DNA of 64,000 nucleotides from Metamycoplasma arthritidis. GTDB taxonomy: Bacteria; Bacillota_I; Bacilli_A; Mycoplasmatales; Metamycoplasmataceae. Every line of letters begins with the position of its first letter. The stretch's first letter is position 1. Shown here one piece after another: positions 31,007-41,942 of the stretch. Both the position numbers and the translations under genes were made by a program. The notes under the pieces were generated by a model. That model made no database searches, was not told the origin of the DNA, and saw only the letters and a program-made list of their open reading frames with translations. The DNA lies in the NCBI RefSeq assembly GCF_900660715.1, contig NZ_LR215047.1, positions 620,001-684,000 on the forward strand, in the 5' to 3' direction.

Positions 31007-31373
31007 TAAAATCAAGTTCCTTTAAAATCAATTCTTCTAGGTATTTAGCACTATTACCAATTACTAGCGAAATTGCTTTACTTTGAAATGAAATTCCCGA
31101 AATGCCAGGCAATTTTTGAATTCCGGTTAGATTAACTTTTGATCTTTCTTTGAAATAGATTTTAATAATTTTTTGTGTAGCCGAGACATTATCAATATTA
31201 TCTTTAGAGCCAATTAAATTCATTAACTCGTCAAAAGAAAAAGCAAGAGTATGTTCTACTGTCAAATAATCTTTTTTTTCAACTTGGCGATATTTAAAAC
31301 GTCAATATATGCAAATTAACCCTAAAGTAAATATGATTAACAAGACATATTTCAATTTGTTCTTTTTACTCAT
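30993..31373 (-). CDS. Membrane-anchored PTS EIIB-like domain without the phosphocysteine
   Basis: 126 aa with TGA as Trp. One N-terminal membrane helix (VLLIIFTLGLICIYW, about residues 10-24) is followed by a ~75-residue domain resembling glucose-family EIIB: MNLIGSKDNIDNVSATQKIIKIYF, then VNLTGIQKLPGISGIS and ISLVIGNSAKYLEELI. EIIB normally has the phosphorylated Cys in a DACxTRLR motif; here the segment is NVSATQKIIK, with Ala instead, so it cannot carry phosphate there. It overlaps the helicase start by 14 nt and is the first gene of the cassette. It is probably a binding or regulatory module. Confidence 0.7.
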
Positions 31374-31392
31374 CTTTAATCCTAATGTTCAA

Positions 31393-31426
31393 ATTATAGT
31401 TATGTATTAATAAATGATAATATAAT
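31393..31426. promoter_or_regulatory. Divergent -10 boxes for the helicase cassette and trpS
   Basis: TATAAT on the minus strand at 31398-31393 lies 19 bases before the EIIB-like gene, and TATAAT on the plus strand at 31421-31426 lies 52 bases before trpS. Confidence 0.6.
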
Positions 31427-31478
31427 TACATATTACAACACGCAAATTGTATTTGGACTTTTGGAGGGAAATAAGAAA

Positions 31479-32474
31479 ATGAATGGTAAAAAGACTTTAC
31501 TAAGCGGCATTACGGCAACTGGTAAATTAACACTAGGCAACTACATTGGTGCTATTAAAAATATGGTAAAAATGCAAGAGCAATACGATTCTTATATTTT
31601 TGTTGCCGACTTACATGCTCTTACTATTCCGATCGACCCTAAAACGCTTGCTAAAAACCGTAATGACATTTTTTCACTTTATCTAGCGTGCGGGCTTGAT
31701 CCTGAAAAATCAACAATTTTCTTTCAATCAGATGTTATTGAAAATGGCGTCATGAACTGATATGTCCTAACTAATACAACTATTGGCGAGCTATCAAGAA
31801 TGACACAATACAAAGATAAATCAGCCAAGGTAAAGAGTGCTAATGGTATGGAAACTATTCCCACAGGTCTGTTGATTTATCCAACTTTAATGGCTAGCGA
31901 CATCTTGCTTTACAACGCTGATGTAGTACCGGTTGGCATTGATCAAAAGCAACATGTTGAACTTGCTAGAAACCTTGCTCAAAGATTAAATAACAAATAT
32001 AAAGTGGACTTCAAAATTCCTGAAGCGATCATTCCTAAAGTTGGCGCCAAGATCATGTCATTAGTTGAACCAACTAAAAAAATGTCTAAATCAGATGATA
32101 ATCCCAAATCAGCCATTTATTTACTAGATGATCCTGATGAAGCTTACAAAAAAATTATTAAATCAGTGACTGACTCTGAAGGCAAAATTTATATTTCAGA
32201 AAATAAACCTGGCATTACTAATTTACTAACAATTTATAGCGCTTTAAAAGAAATTAGCCTCCTAGAAGCCGAAAATATATTCAAAGATAAAAATTATGGT
32301 GAACTTAAAATTGCCGTTGCTACTGTTGTCAAAGAATTTTTGACAAACATCCAAGAAAAATATCACAGAATAATTGCACAACTTGATAAATACCGTGAAT
32401 TAGGAGCAAACAAAGCTTCTAAAATAGCTAAAGAAAATCTTAAAAAACTTACGAAAGGCATAGGTCTTAACTAA
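31479..32474 (+). CDS. trpS: Tryptophanyl-tRNA synthetase
   Basis: 331 aa with TGA as Trp, class I synthetase of normal length. The HIGH-type motif is in TGKLTLGNYIGA, followed by VADLHALT, MASDILLYNADVVPVGIDQKQHVE and KMSKSDDN for KMSKS. The ATG at 31479 follows GGAGGG by 10 bases. A tRNA able to read UGA is expected elsewhere. thrS starts one base after the stop codon. Confidence 0.97.
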
Positions 32475-32475
32475 A

Positions 32476-34215
32476 ATGAAAGCAAACTCGAAACTAAATC
32501 ATTCAACTAGTCATTTGCTAGCAGCGGCTATTTTGAAATTATATCCAAATACTAAACTGGCAATTGGCCCAGCTATTGATGAAGGTTTTTACTATGATTT
32601 TGAATTTGAAAAACCATTGTTAGAAAGCGATTTACCAAAAATCGAAAAGCAAATGCATAAATTGGCTGAACAAGGCTATGTAATGGAAAAAGTTGACGTT
32701 CAAAATTACAACTTTGACAATCAACCTTACAAAAAAGAAATGTTTGAAGAACTTAAAAAGGATAAAAAAGAAATTACCTTCTATGCTTACATTCATCCTA
32801 AAACTAAAGAAAATCTGTTCGTAGATCTTTGTGTTGGCAATCACGTTGAAAGCACGAAAGAAATTAAACACTTTAAACTTCTTTCGTTGGCCGGCGCTTA
32901 TTGAAGAGGTGATTCAAAAAACAAAATGTTAACAAGAATCTATGGAACTTGTTGAGAAAGCCAAAAAGAACTTGAAGAATACCTCGCTTTAGTTGAAGAA
33001 CGTAAAGAAAGAGATCACCGCAAAATTGGCAAAGATCTTAATATTTTTGCTGTTAGCCAACTTAGTGGTCAAGGTTTTCCAATTTGATTAGAAGACGGTA
33101 TGAAAATTCATAATGCTATCCGTGATTATGTCCTAAAACTTGATCGGAAATTCGGTTTTAAAGAAGTACTAACACCACATTTCGGCGAAAAAAAATTGTA
33201 TGAAATTAGTGGACACTGAGATCACTACCAAGAAGATATGTTCACTCCTATTAAAATGGACAACGAAACTTTAGTAGCCCGCCCAATGACTTGCCCACAC
33301 CATATTGTTTTATACAACATGACTCGTCGCTCTTATCGTGACTTACCAATTAGATATTCAGAACAATCACGTTTATATCGTTATGAAAAATCAGGGGCAC
33401 TTTCAGGACTTGAACGCGTTAGAAGTATGGATTTAACCGAAGGACATGTTTTTGTTAGAAAAGATCAAATTAAAGCTGAATTCAAACATTTATACAATAT
33501 GATTCAAAAAGCATTATCAGATTTTGACATCCAAGTTGATCACGTTTCGCTTTCTTTAAGAGATCCTAACAATTCTGTTAAATTCTTCAATGACGACAAA
33601 ATGTGAAATCAAGCTGAAGCCGATTTAAAAGAAGTGCTAAAAGAATTAAAAATTGAATACAAAGAATTTATTGGTGAAGCAGCATTTTATGGTCCTAAGA
33701 TTGATTTTCAAGTTAAAACCGTGTTGAATAAAATTATTACAATGTCAACTCTGCAACTTGATTTTCTACTTCCAGCAAGATTTGAAATGAAATATGTTGA
33801 TGACAAAGAAGAATTTCAAACACCAGTTTTAATTCATAGGGGCTTAATTGGAACTTATGAGCGTTTCATTGCAATCTTGTTAGAACAAACCAAGGGGGTT
33901 CTACCATATTGACTAAGTCCTCGTCAAGTAACGATTTTACCAATTGTTGATGAAGTTAATGATTACTGTCAAAAGTTATATGAAGAGTTTATTGATTTAG
34001 GAATCAATGCGAATGTTGATTTACGCAGTGAAAGAATCAACAAGAAAATTCGTGAAGCCCAATTGCTAAAAACCAAGTTTATTATTGTTATTGGTAAAAA
34101 TGAAATAGCGAACAATACATTAGCCGTTCGGGCATATGGCAGTGAAGAAACCAAAACATATACCAAAGAAGAATTTTTAACCATGTTAGAAAATCTAAAA
34201 AATAATCTTAAATAA
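32476..34215 (+). CDS. thrS: Threonyl-tRNA synthetase lacking the TGS domain
   Basis: 579 aa with TGA as Trp. It begins directly with the N2 editing domain ([13 protein letters not shown], HxxxH, then VGNHVEST and AGAYW-RGDS), so the TGS domain common in bacterial ThrS is missing. The class II core contains the zinc site region [12 protein letters not shown], motif 2 around [20 protein letters not shown], and motif 3 [17 protein letters not shown]. The anticodon-binding domain closes the protein. It is co-transcribed with trpS. Confidence 0.96.
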
Positions 34216-34223
34216 TAATTAAA

Positions 34224-34261
34224 AAAATCCACTTTTGATGTAATCTTACGAAGTGGATTTT
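34224..34261. terminator. Terminator shared by trpS-thrS and the opp-like genes
   Basis: A perfect 11-bp stem, AAAATCCACTT (34224-34234) with AAGTGGATTTT (34251-34261), stands between convergent genes and can serve both strands. Confidence 0.8.
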
Positions 34262-34274
34262 AATTTTACAAAAT

Positions 34275-35450
34275 TTAAATTTTAGGATTATAAGTCGTAG
34301 CTAAAGAGTTGTTGAATAACTTAAGCGAAATGCAAAAGATTGTAATTGTTAAAGTTAAAATCAAAATGTAAGAAATATTGCTTTGTATTAAACTCATTGC
34401 TTCGCGGAAGATAGTTCCAATGTTTAGATTATTAGTTTCATTAACAAAATCAAGAAATGCGAGTGATGAAACTGAAAGTATGTTAATCGCTAATCGATCG
34501 GCAACCATAATTAATAAAGTTGTCAAAATTTGTTTAAAAAGTTGGCGATAAATAATTTGACTTTGGTTGTAGCCCGTTGCTTTTGCACTAAGAATAAATT
34601 CTTTTTGTCTAAGTTCAATAATTTCTGATTTAGCAATTTCATAGAATGATGTTCACGATACTAAAGCAAACGCCAAGAAGATCCCTCATCACTGCGTCCC
34701 TATAAATACACAAAGCAAGAAAATTCAAAGTAGCTCGGGAATTGAATTAATAATTGTAGCAAGTGAATCAATTACACGTGTGTATCACTTTCTTGTGTTT
34801 AAAGCCACTATTGACGCTAGACTAAATCCTACGAAAATGTTAATCATCATTGCTACAATCAAAATGGCCAAAGTTGAAAAAATTGAAAGTACTAACCTTG
34901 AATAAATATCAACACCATCGCCGTTAGTTCCCAAAATGAGAGTGCTTGGGATTTTGATATTTGATGATTGTGTTAAGTTGAGATTAATCGCTTTTATTAG
35001 ATCATACGGTGAATAAACAAGGGTAACAATATCGGTGTTAATTGTTTTATCACCACCAGCGTCACGAGCAGAGTCATATAAGATTCTAAAGACTGGTTCT
35101 ATTCCCAAGGCACTTGCTCTTCTGCTTTCTAATTCGGCAATATGTCTAATAAAATCAAGTTGCGATCCCCGTTCGAAATTTCTACTTACATAAGGACTAA
35201 ATTCGGAAGGAAGATTGTTCAATAAATTAGTTGAACTATTGATGGGATCGATTGGCGAATATTTAATAAAAAATAATGCTCCAATCAAAATTAACAAGAC
35301 TAGTGAAAGAAAAACTAGACTAAAAATATTTATCTTTTTTGAAAAAAATCTTTTTCAGTAAAGTTGAGTAGCCGTACTTTGGTTCGAAAGCGATATCTGT
35401 GCTTGTTTTTTCTTGCTAAATTTTAGAAGGTTTTTATTAATTTTTTCCAT
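34275..35450 (-). CDS. OppC-like ABC peptide permease
   Basis: 391 aa with TGA as Trp. Membrane helix 1 (FSLVFLSLVLLILIGALFFI, from about residue 43) is followed by a long extracellular loop. The OppC-type region LGTNGDGVDIYSRLV and the EAA-like loop (KSEIIELRQKEFILSAKATG) are clear, with about six helices. It would form a channel with the OppB-like partner. Its ATG overlaps the oppB-like stop codon (TAATG). No oppD, oppF or oppA is adjacent, so the ATPases must be encoded elsewhere. Confidence 0.85.
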
Positions 35451-36406
35451 TAGATTGCCTTCTTTCTTCGAGGCACAAAAACAAAATTAGCAAACTCAGT
35501 TTTTTGTTCCGGATTTAAATAATCTAGAATTATTGAAAAAATAAATTTAACTAAAAACAACATTAATAGATTGACAAAGAAGAAATACATAATTAAGTTA
35601 ATTTCTGCGTATCTAAAAGCATAGGAAACAAAAATACTTTGCCCTGGAATTGAAAAAATGCGTTCAATTACAATGGAACTTGAAAGTAAAATGATGTAGA
35701 AGGGAACAATGGCTTGAAGTTGATTAAAAAGTAATTTTTTAAATAAAACTTTTCTAAATAATGCTGTTTTGGACATCCCAAACGATTTAGCAAACAAATA
35801 ATAATTACTACTAATAACTTCTTTGGTGATTTTTCTAGAGCGACTCATAAAAAGGCTGATCGTTCCAAAAAGCATAATCAAAATTGGCACAAGCAATGAT
35901 TGCAAACTAAGTGGGAATTCACTAATAAATTGCGAAGGATAACCAAAAAGGTAACTAAATGCTAATGCTAAAATTGCAATCAAAATTAGCGGAATTGTTG
36001 CTAAGGCAATAACGATGATATTAATAGTGATATCTGGTCATCTATTAAACTTATAACCTGAATAAACGCCAAGAACATTACCGATTATAAGTGATATTAA
36101 AAAAACAAGGCCAGTGAATAATATTGTTCATTTAAATTGATTGAAGTATAGGCTTGAAATGCTTTGCCCCGAAGCACTAAGTTCAGAAGTATAAATTTGT
36201 CCAGCAGAACCGCGGATAAGATTGTTCAAATAAACGCCAAAGCGACTAAAAAGATTACTTTCAATCTGCGAAGAAACTGCTAAATTCTTTTTAATTTGAT
36301 TAGTTAAAAGTAAATTGATCGCAAAATATACAACGAAAATTGCAACAATAAAAATTGCTATGTAAATTAAAGCTCTTATGGCAATTTTTTGCGTTGCTTT
36401 TTTCAT
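35450..36406 (-). CDS. OppB-like ABC peptide permease
   Basis: 318 aa with TGA as Trp. It has six predicted membrane helices, the first at ALIYIAIFIVAIFVVYFAI. The binding-protein-dependent permease loop is recognisable (SSNYYLFAKSFGMSKTALFRKVLFK), followed by IIERIFSIPG-type sequence (VIERIFSIPGQSIF), as in OppB/DppB. It overlaps oppC-like by one base and lies 24 bp downstream of the metalloprotease gene, suggesting one transcript. Confidence 0.85.
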
Positions 36407-36430
36407 GATATCCTTTCCTATTTTGTATTT

Positions 36431-38287
36431 TTAATTTGTGTATTGACTAACGGTATAGTAGTGTCCACTAACGTCTTTGTTCAATTCAATTTTGTAACTT
36501 TTGTTATAAAATGGCTTAATCATAGGATTTGTGCTATTTCATTCCATGTATTTTCTAAAGTTAGTGATGGTTCTTTTAGTTTCTGAAAATCTTTTAAAAT
36601 TGTTTTCGTCAGTCAAATCAATGACTTTGTCGCTAGCATCTTGAATACCATTATCATTACTATCAATTCAAAGTTTTAAATCAACTTTAGTGTTTTTTGT
36701 GTAATTGATAAATCTATCTAAATCAAATGAATCGGTATAAAAAGAATAAAGGTTGTCTTCTAACCCGACAAAGCTAGGTCTATTGATAGGATCCCCAACT
36801 TTATCGTCTCAATTTTTTTTGGTAAAGAAATTAGGACGGTAAATGTTTGCTTTGATACGTTCTGAAACGGCTGAAGGATTATTTAAATTGCTAACTAATA
36901 AGTAAGCTTTTTTCTTACTTTCTTCTTCGCTTAGTTTAGCAAAGCCTCCAAGGTTAGCTTTTTTATGATCTTGATCATTGAAACCAAAGTAATTAATTCC
37001 TTGGCCATAACCCATTAGATCTAAATATGCTTTAAAAAGACCTTTCAACCTTGCGTCTGCGTTAGTAGGAGTTACTTGATAAGGATACCTACCTTGGACA
37101 TTTTTGAAATCTTTTAGTTCGCGATCAAAGACTCAGTTGTAACTATATAAATTTCTTCATAATTGTGTTCTACTAGATCCATGAGCAATCTGTTTAACAA
37201 TGTCGTCACCAAAAGCAGTTAAATAAGGTCGTCCATTATTAACAAAGTGTGTAAATCGTTCTTGGTTGGGAAGATTGTATTTTTTTTGGAAAGACATTTT
37301 TAAATATTCGCGTGGAATTAACTCTTCTAAAGAATACAAATATTTGATCTGTTCGTTTGAAATTGGACTTTGATATTCAAGGCCAAGATTTCTATTGTTA
37401 TTAAAGAAATATTGCCCACTATTAATTTTGTTAAATCGTTCGTCATCAGGAATTAAATTTGCATATTTAAATAAATCATAAGAACTAAATTCTCTAAAAA
37501 CCGGCAAACCATAGTTCGTACTAAACTCGCTTGAATTTTTGAGATACTCGCCCCCATATTTAGGTTCAACATATCCCAAATTTTTACGAAATTCATCTAA
37601 GAATTTTTTATTGTTACTATATGTTTGTGAAAAAATTGGTTGTGGATTAAGTTGATAGATTAATGAAGTGTCGCTATTTTTGTCGCTACGCAAATTTGCT
37701 TGGTTATAAGTAGTGGCAACATGATGCATATATTCGTGAACAAGCGTCGAAATAATAAGTTCAATTTTGTAGTCTAAATCAACATTCTCCCAATTGATAT
37801 TTGGTCAAAGCTTCATGAAATTGTCAATCGGGATATAAAGTTCTTGAGTATTTGGTAGATAGTAACCATTTAGATTTTTTGAATCTACACTAGAATTTTT
37901 CTTATTAATATATACCGCTTTAAGAGAATTAATTTCCGAACCATATGATGCTCTTTTTAAAAAATCTTCATTAAGTTTTTTAAGACCATCTTTGCCTAAA
38001 AAATAAAGTAATTTGCCATTTCTTTCTGCATATGGATATTCTTTAATGCTTAAATTACCATACTCAAATTTCTCTTCATCAGAATTATAATTTTTTTGAT
38101 TATAAGAAATTGCTTGGCTTTCTTTATTGCTTAGTATTGGTGGCAAGAACGGGTTAGCATTTTTAAAAAAACCAAAGGTAATAAAAATTACAAAAATTAT
38201 TGCCCCAATTAGTAAAAGTGAACTAAAAGTTATTCCTAATATAGCTCATAGTGAAAATGAGCTTTTTTTCTTACTTGAATTGTTCAT
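36431..38287 (-). CDS. Membrane-anchored zinc metalloprotease (HExxH)
   Basis: 618 aa with TGA as Trp. One N-terminal membrane helix (LWAILGITFSSLLLIGAIIFVIFIT, about residues 13-37) anchors a large exterior domain. The zincin motif is in ISTLVHEYMHHVATTYN (HEYMH, about residue 187). A later conserved-looking segment is FGDDIVKQIAHGSSRTQLW. It resembles the mycoplasma family known as MYPU_1760-type metalloproteases. Location just before the OppB/OppC-like genes suggests surface proteolysis feeding peptide uptake. The third zinc ligand cannot be assigned by eye. Confidence 0.8.
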
Positions 38288-38297
38288 GGCTAAATTC

Positions 38298-39044
38298 CTA
38301 TGATTTTAACCCTGAAATTGCAAAAATTGTTTCGCCACTTTCTTCTTTTAAATCACTTTGATCATTTTTGGTGTAAGTATAAATTTTTTCAAAAATAATT
38401 TGGCCACGGTCAGATAATAGTTGTACTCTACTAAAATCAAATTTAAATTTTTTACCTTGTTCATTAATTTTATTAACATCAACATATTCGCGTAATGCTT
38501 CTAAAAATGCATCAAAACCTTTGTCTTGAGCAGCTTTTAGCTTGGTATAAACCGTATTAAGTAAATCAGCTTTTTTCGCTTTTGAACTAAGGCCATAGCT
38601 ACCAATAATATATTCTTTTTTAATTGGGATCGTTCTAAATCCACTTATTTCAAATCTTGCAGTGTTTTCAGTTGCACCAATTTTTTGAATAATATCTAAA
38701 TGAATTATACCCTCATCATCGTGGGGATGAGTTCCTGGGCTTACACGATATGTTGCTCCTTCAGGAGCTTCATCTACTTTATAAGGAATTTGATATTTTC
38801 TAAAAACGCTTAAAACATCAGCTCAACTTTTAGCAGCAAGAAAATCTTTAGTTGCTAAAGAAGCTTTAACTGATTTTTGATTTTGCGCTTCATCACCAAT
38901 TGAAATTCCCAATTGCGTTACATAATTAATGTCAGTTTTAGGGGTTGGTGTATTTTGCCCATCACATGATTTGGAAATCAAAGCAAGCGAACCAATCAAC
39001 ATTGAAGGTATAAAAATACTAGAAATTTTTAGTAATTTTTTCAC
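38298..39044 (-). CDS. Lipoprotein, first gene of the metalloprotease-permease run
   Basis: 248 aa with one TGA Trp codon. The signal peptide ends in SLALISKSC, a mycoplasma-type lipobox, with Cys about residue 25 as the lipidated N-terminus. The best start is GTG at 39044, which gives KKLLKISSIFIP as n-region; an upstream TTG would add nine charged residues. The mature part has no known domain (PPYK-less, Lys/Asp/Glu-rich, with HPHDDEGIIHLDII). It is 10 bp ahead of the metalloprotease gene. It might be the substrate-binding or partner protein of the cassette, which is inference. Confidence 0.75.
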
Positions 39045-39270
39045 AATTCCATCATCTCTTTCTTCTATCAAATTACATAATTAACAATATATATTAAAAA
39101 TAAAAAATGTCTAAAAACTTTGAACTTCTTACAATAGAAATACGCTAAAAAACCTAAAAAAGTGTAAAAAATTTTTTTAGTGATTTTTTGGGCCTATTGT
39201 TGGGCTAAAAAATGTCAATTTCAGGATTTTTCTTAATCCTCGCCGTGCAATATCGTTAAAATGAAAATAT
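39045..39270. other. Intergenic region between two divergent lipoprotein genes
   Basis: AT-rich, with a GGGCCTATTGTTGGGC imperfect repeat around 39191-39206 and A/T runs. No clear -10 pair could be fixed for either gene. Confidence 0.4.
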
Positions 39271-39945
39271 ATGAAAACCAGAAATAAAAAATTATCATTA
39301 TTTTTAAGTTTTTGCACTCCCGTTTTAGCAACTTCATTTTTGGTTTCGTGCACACCTTCCTATCGTCCTTCTTGGGGGCCTGAAAACCAACAAAATAGAT
39401 GAAATACTAATGCTCACTATGATGATGGCAGCTCGGATCCCAACGTTGGAAAAGAGGGTCCCAACATCAAAGGAAATTGAGAAAATTCCTACAATATCAA
39501 ACGTGAACAAATTCTTGAAGTTTTCGCAAAAGTTGTCATGTCTTTAACTGAGGCGGGCAAAAAACTAACTGCACAGGAATTCTATCAAATCGCAAGCAAG
39601 GTAATTAACGAAAAAGTTCTACCGAACGGAAAATATAAAAACGACCCTAAGTTTAGAAATTTTGACACTTTAGATAAAGTATTTTCTAGCGATTCGAGAA
39701 TAACTAAATATCTCACATCAATTTGACCGGACATTTCCAATTTTAATGATGCTTTTTTTGAAATCCGTTACACAATATATCGTCCAAATCCCGGAGACAA
39801 TTTTCTTGTCATGGATATGCGACTATTTTGATCGAACAAACACCACATTGATAGTAAAAACTTCCCTATTATGAGACATGATACCGGAATTGGCATCGGA
39901 CCAATATTTACTTATAAAATAAAAGGATTTCTAAAAACAAACTAA
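39271..39945 (+). CDS. Hypothetical lipoprotein
   Basis: 224 aa with several TGA Trp codons. The signal peptide KKLSLFLSFCTPVLATSFLVSC places the lipidated Cys at about residue 26. The mature chain starts with a Trp/Asn/Asp-rich stretch and contains SLTEAGKKLTAQEFYQIA and DNFLVMDMRLFW. I do not recognise it. The ATG at 39271 is in frame; another ATG ten bases earlier is not. Confidence 0.75.
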
Positions 39946-39957
39946 GACAATAATTCG

Positions 39958-39963
39958 TATAAT
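39958..39963 (+). promoter_or_regulatory. -10 box 9 nt before the rsmD start
   Basis: TATAAT ends 9 bases before the ATG with no Shine-Dalgarno sequence, pointing to a leaderless or nearly leaderless message. Confidence 0.65.
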
Positions 39964-39972
39964 TCTAATAAT

Positions 39973-40521
39973 ATGTTAAGAATTGTTGCTGGAAAGTATC
40001 GCTCAAGAATAATTGAACAACCAAGTAAAAGTTCTACTCGCCCTACCATTGATAAGGTTAGAGAAGCGATTTTTTCTTCAATCCATTTTGAGCTTGACGG
40101 CGCAGAAGTCCTTGATTTATTTGCTGGTAGTGGTTCTTTTTGTCTGGAAGCACTTTCACGTGGCGCAGCTTTTGCTACTTGTATTGAAAAAGACTACGAT
40201 GCTTATAAGATAATTCAAAAAAATGCACTTTCATTAGGGGAAACTAAAATAAACATTCTAAATGTTGATGCTATTTATTTTTTAGAAAATAACGCTTCAA
40301 AAAAGTGAAAATTTATTTATTTAGATCCTCCTTTTGCGTCAAAAGAATTGTTAAAACAATGTATTAAATTAATTAGCGATAGCAGTCTTCTTTTAACTAA
40401 TGGCAAAGTAATTGTTGAGACTGACGCAGCAAATTTGGAACTAGAAACCGAAAAGCTCGCGATAGTTAAGTGCAAAAAATATGGTAGAATTTACATCTAC
40501 TACCTAACTTATAAAGGATAA
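39973..40521 (+). CDS. rsmD: 16S rRNA (guanine-966-N2)-methyltransferase RsmD
   Basis: 182 aa with one TGA Trp codon. The N-terminus MLRIVAGKYRSRII and STRPTIDKVREAIFSSI are typical of RsmD. The SAM site is VLDLFAGSGSFCLEALSRGA and the catalytic motif IV is YLDPPFAS. Gene length is normal. It precedes gmk by 35 bp. Confidence 0.93.
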
Positions 40522-40556
40522 CATTTGTTATCATTAATTTAAGGGAGAATTAATTT

Positions 40557-41186
40557 ATGGAAAACAAAAGAAAATTAATTATATTTACCGGGCCAAGCGG
40601 CGTTGGTAAAGGAACCGTTGAAAAACCACTTTTTGATGATAAAGAATTGAAACTGAAACTTTCGGTTTCAATAACTACTAGACGCCCTCGCGATGGCGAA
40701 ATTGATGGTGTTCATTATTACTTTGTTTCGCAAGAAACTTTTGATGCTTGCTTAGCCGACAATAAACTAATTGAATATTCAATGCACTTTGATAATTACT
40801 ATGGCACTTTATATTCAGAAATTGATCGGATTATTGAACAAGGTAAAATTCCTTTTCTTGAAATTGAAACAAATGGGGCAACTCAAATAATTGACAATTA
40901 TCGCAAGCAAGGAAGAGAAGAAGAAATTGTTTCAATCTTCTTAATGCCTCCTTCGTTTAAAGAATTAGAAAGAAGAATTATTGGCCGCAATACCGAATCA
41001 AACGAAGTTATTAATAAACGTCTAGAAAAGGCTAAAGAGGAAATCGGTCATTCTACAATGTTTGAATATGTTGTAATCAACAACGATATTGATACTACAG
41101 CTAATGAAATTAAAAAAATTATTACCAAAGAATTTGAGTATCTATTAAAATCTAAAAAAGAAAACACCGAAGGTAGAAAGGCGTAA
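40557..41186 (+). CDS. gmk: Guanylate kinase
   Basis: 209 aa. It phosphorylates GMP to GDP. The P-loop is GPSGVGKGTV at about residue 12, and SITTRRPRDGEIDGVHYYFV is the GMP-binding signature. Later FLEIETNGATQII and RNTESNEVINKRL fit the kinase. The ribosome binding site AAGGGAG stands before the ATG. It heads the gmk-PP2C-kinase run conserved in Firmicutes. Confidence 0.96.
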   Translation: MENKRKLIIFTGPSGVGKGTVEKPLFDDKELKLKLSVSITTRRPRDGEIDGVHYYFVSQETFDACLADNKLIEYSMHFDNYYGTLYSEIDRIIEQGKIPFLEIETNGATQIIDNYRKQGREEEIVSIFLMPPSFKELERRIIGRNTESNEVINKRLEKAKEEIGHSTMFEYVVINNDIDTTANEIKKIITKEFEYLLKSKKENTEGRKA

Positions 41187-41192
41187 TTCTAA

Positions 41193-41936
41193 ATGGAATT
41201 TTGTTGTAAGTCAGATATCGGTTTAGTAAGACCTGAAAATCAAGATCGAGTAACATTTGTTCAAAAAGACGACTGGGCTTTGGCCGTGCTATGTGATGGT
41301 ATGGGCGGGCATCGTGGTGGTGCTCAAGCAGCGTCTTTAACAATTGACCTTTTTTCTAAATACTTTACTAACAATTTTCCATTTTCAATTAACTACAACG
41401 ATAAATTCGCGATTAATGATTGATTTAGTCATGCATTAACTCACATCAAAAATTCACTAAGAGTTTATGTTGAAGAGCATAGTCAATATCGCGACATGGG
41501 CACTACATTAGTTGCTGCTTTAATTTATCAAAAAGAAAATCATATATATATCTTCAACATCGGTGATTCACGTATTTATATCTATAACGGACTGCTACAC
41601 CAAGTAACGCAAGATCAGAATATTAAAAACAAATTAATCAACGAAGGATTTAATCCTACTGACGCAAGTAACCATCCTGATGCTAATAAATTAACTAGCT
41701 GTTTAGGGCCTTATAAAACGATGGTTCCTGATGGCCATGCATTTAATAAAAATTCTAATTCGCAGTACATTATTTTAACTAGCGATGGCTTACATGATTT
41801 TATTGAAAAACCTCTTTTTGAAAGAGTAATTCAGAATAAAAAAAATAGCTTAGAAGAAAAAGCACTGAACTTAATAAACTATGCTAAAAAGAATCATTCA
41901 AATGACAACATTTCAATAATAATTGTAAGGATCTAA
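41193..41936 (+). CDS. prpC: PP2C-type Ser/Thr protein phosphatase
   Basis: 247 aa with one TGA Trp codon. Metal-binding motifs of the PP2C (PPM) family are present: SDIGLVRPENQD (residues 7-18), VLCDGMGGHRGG (Asp35-Gly36), GTTLVAALI, IFNIGDSRIYIY, LTSDGLHDF and the C-terminal DNIS. It dephosphorylates targets of the adjacent kinase. It begins 6 bp after gmk. Confidence 0.94.
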
Positions 41937-41942
41937 TTCAAT

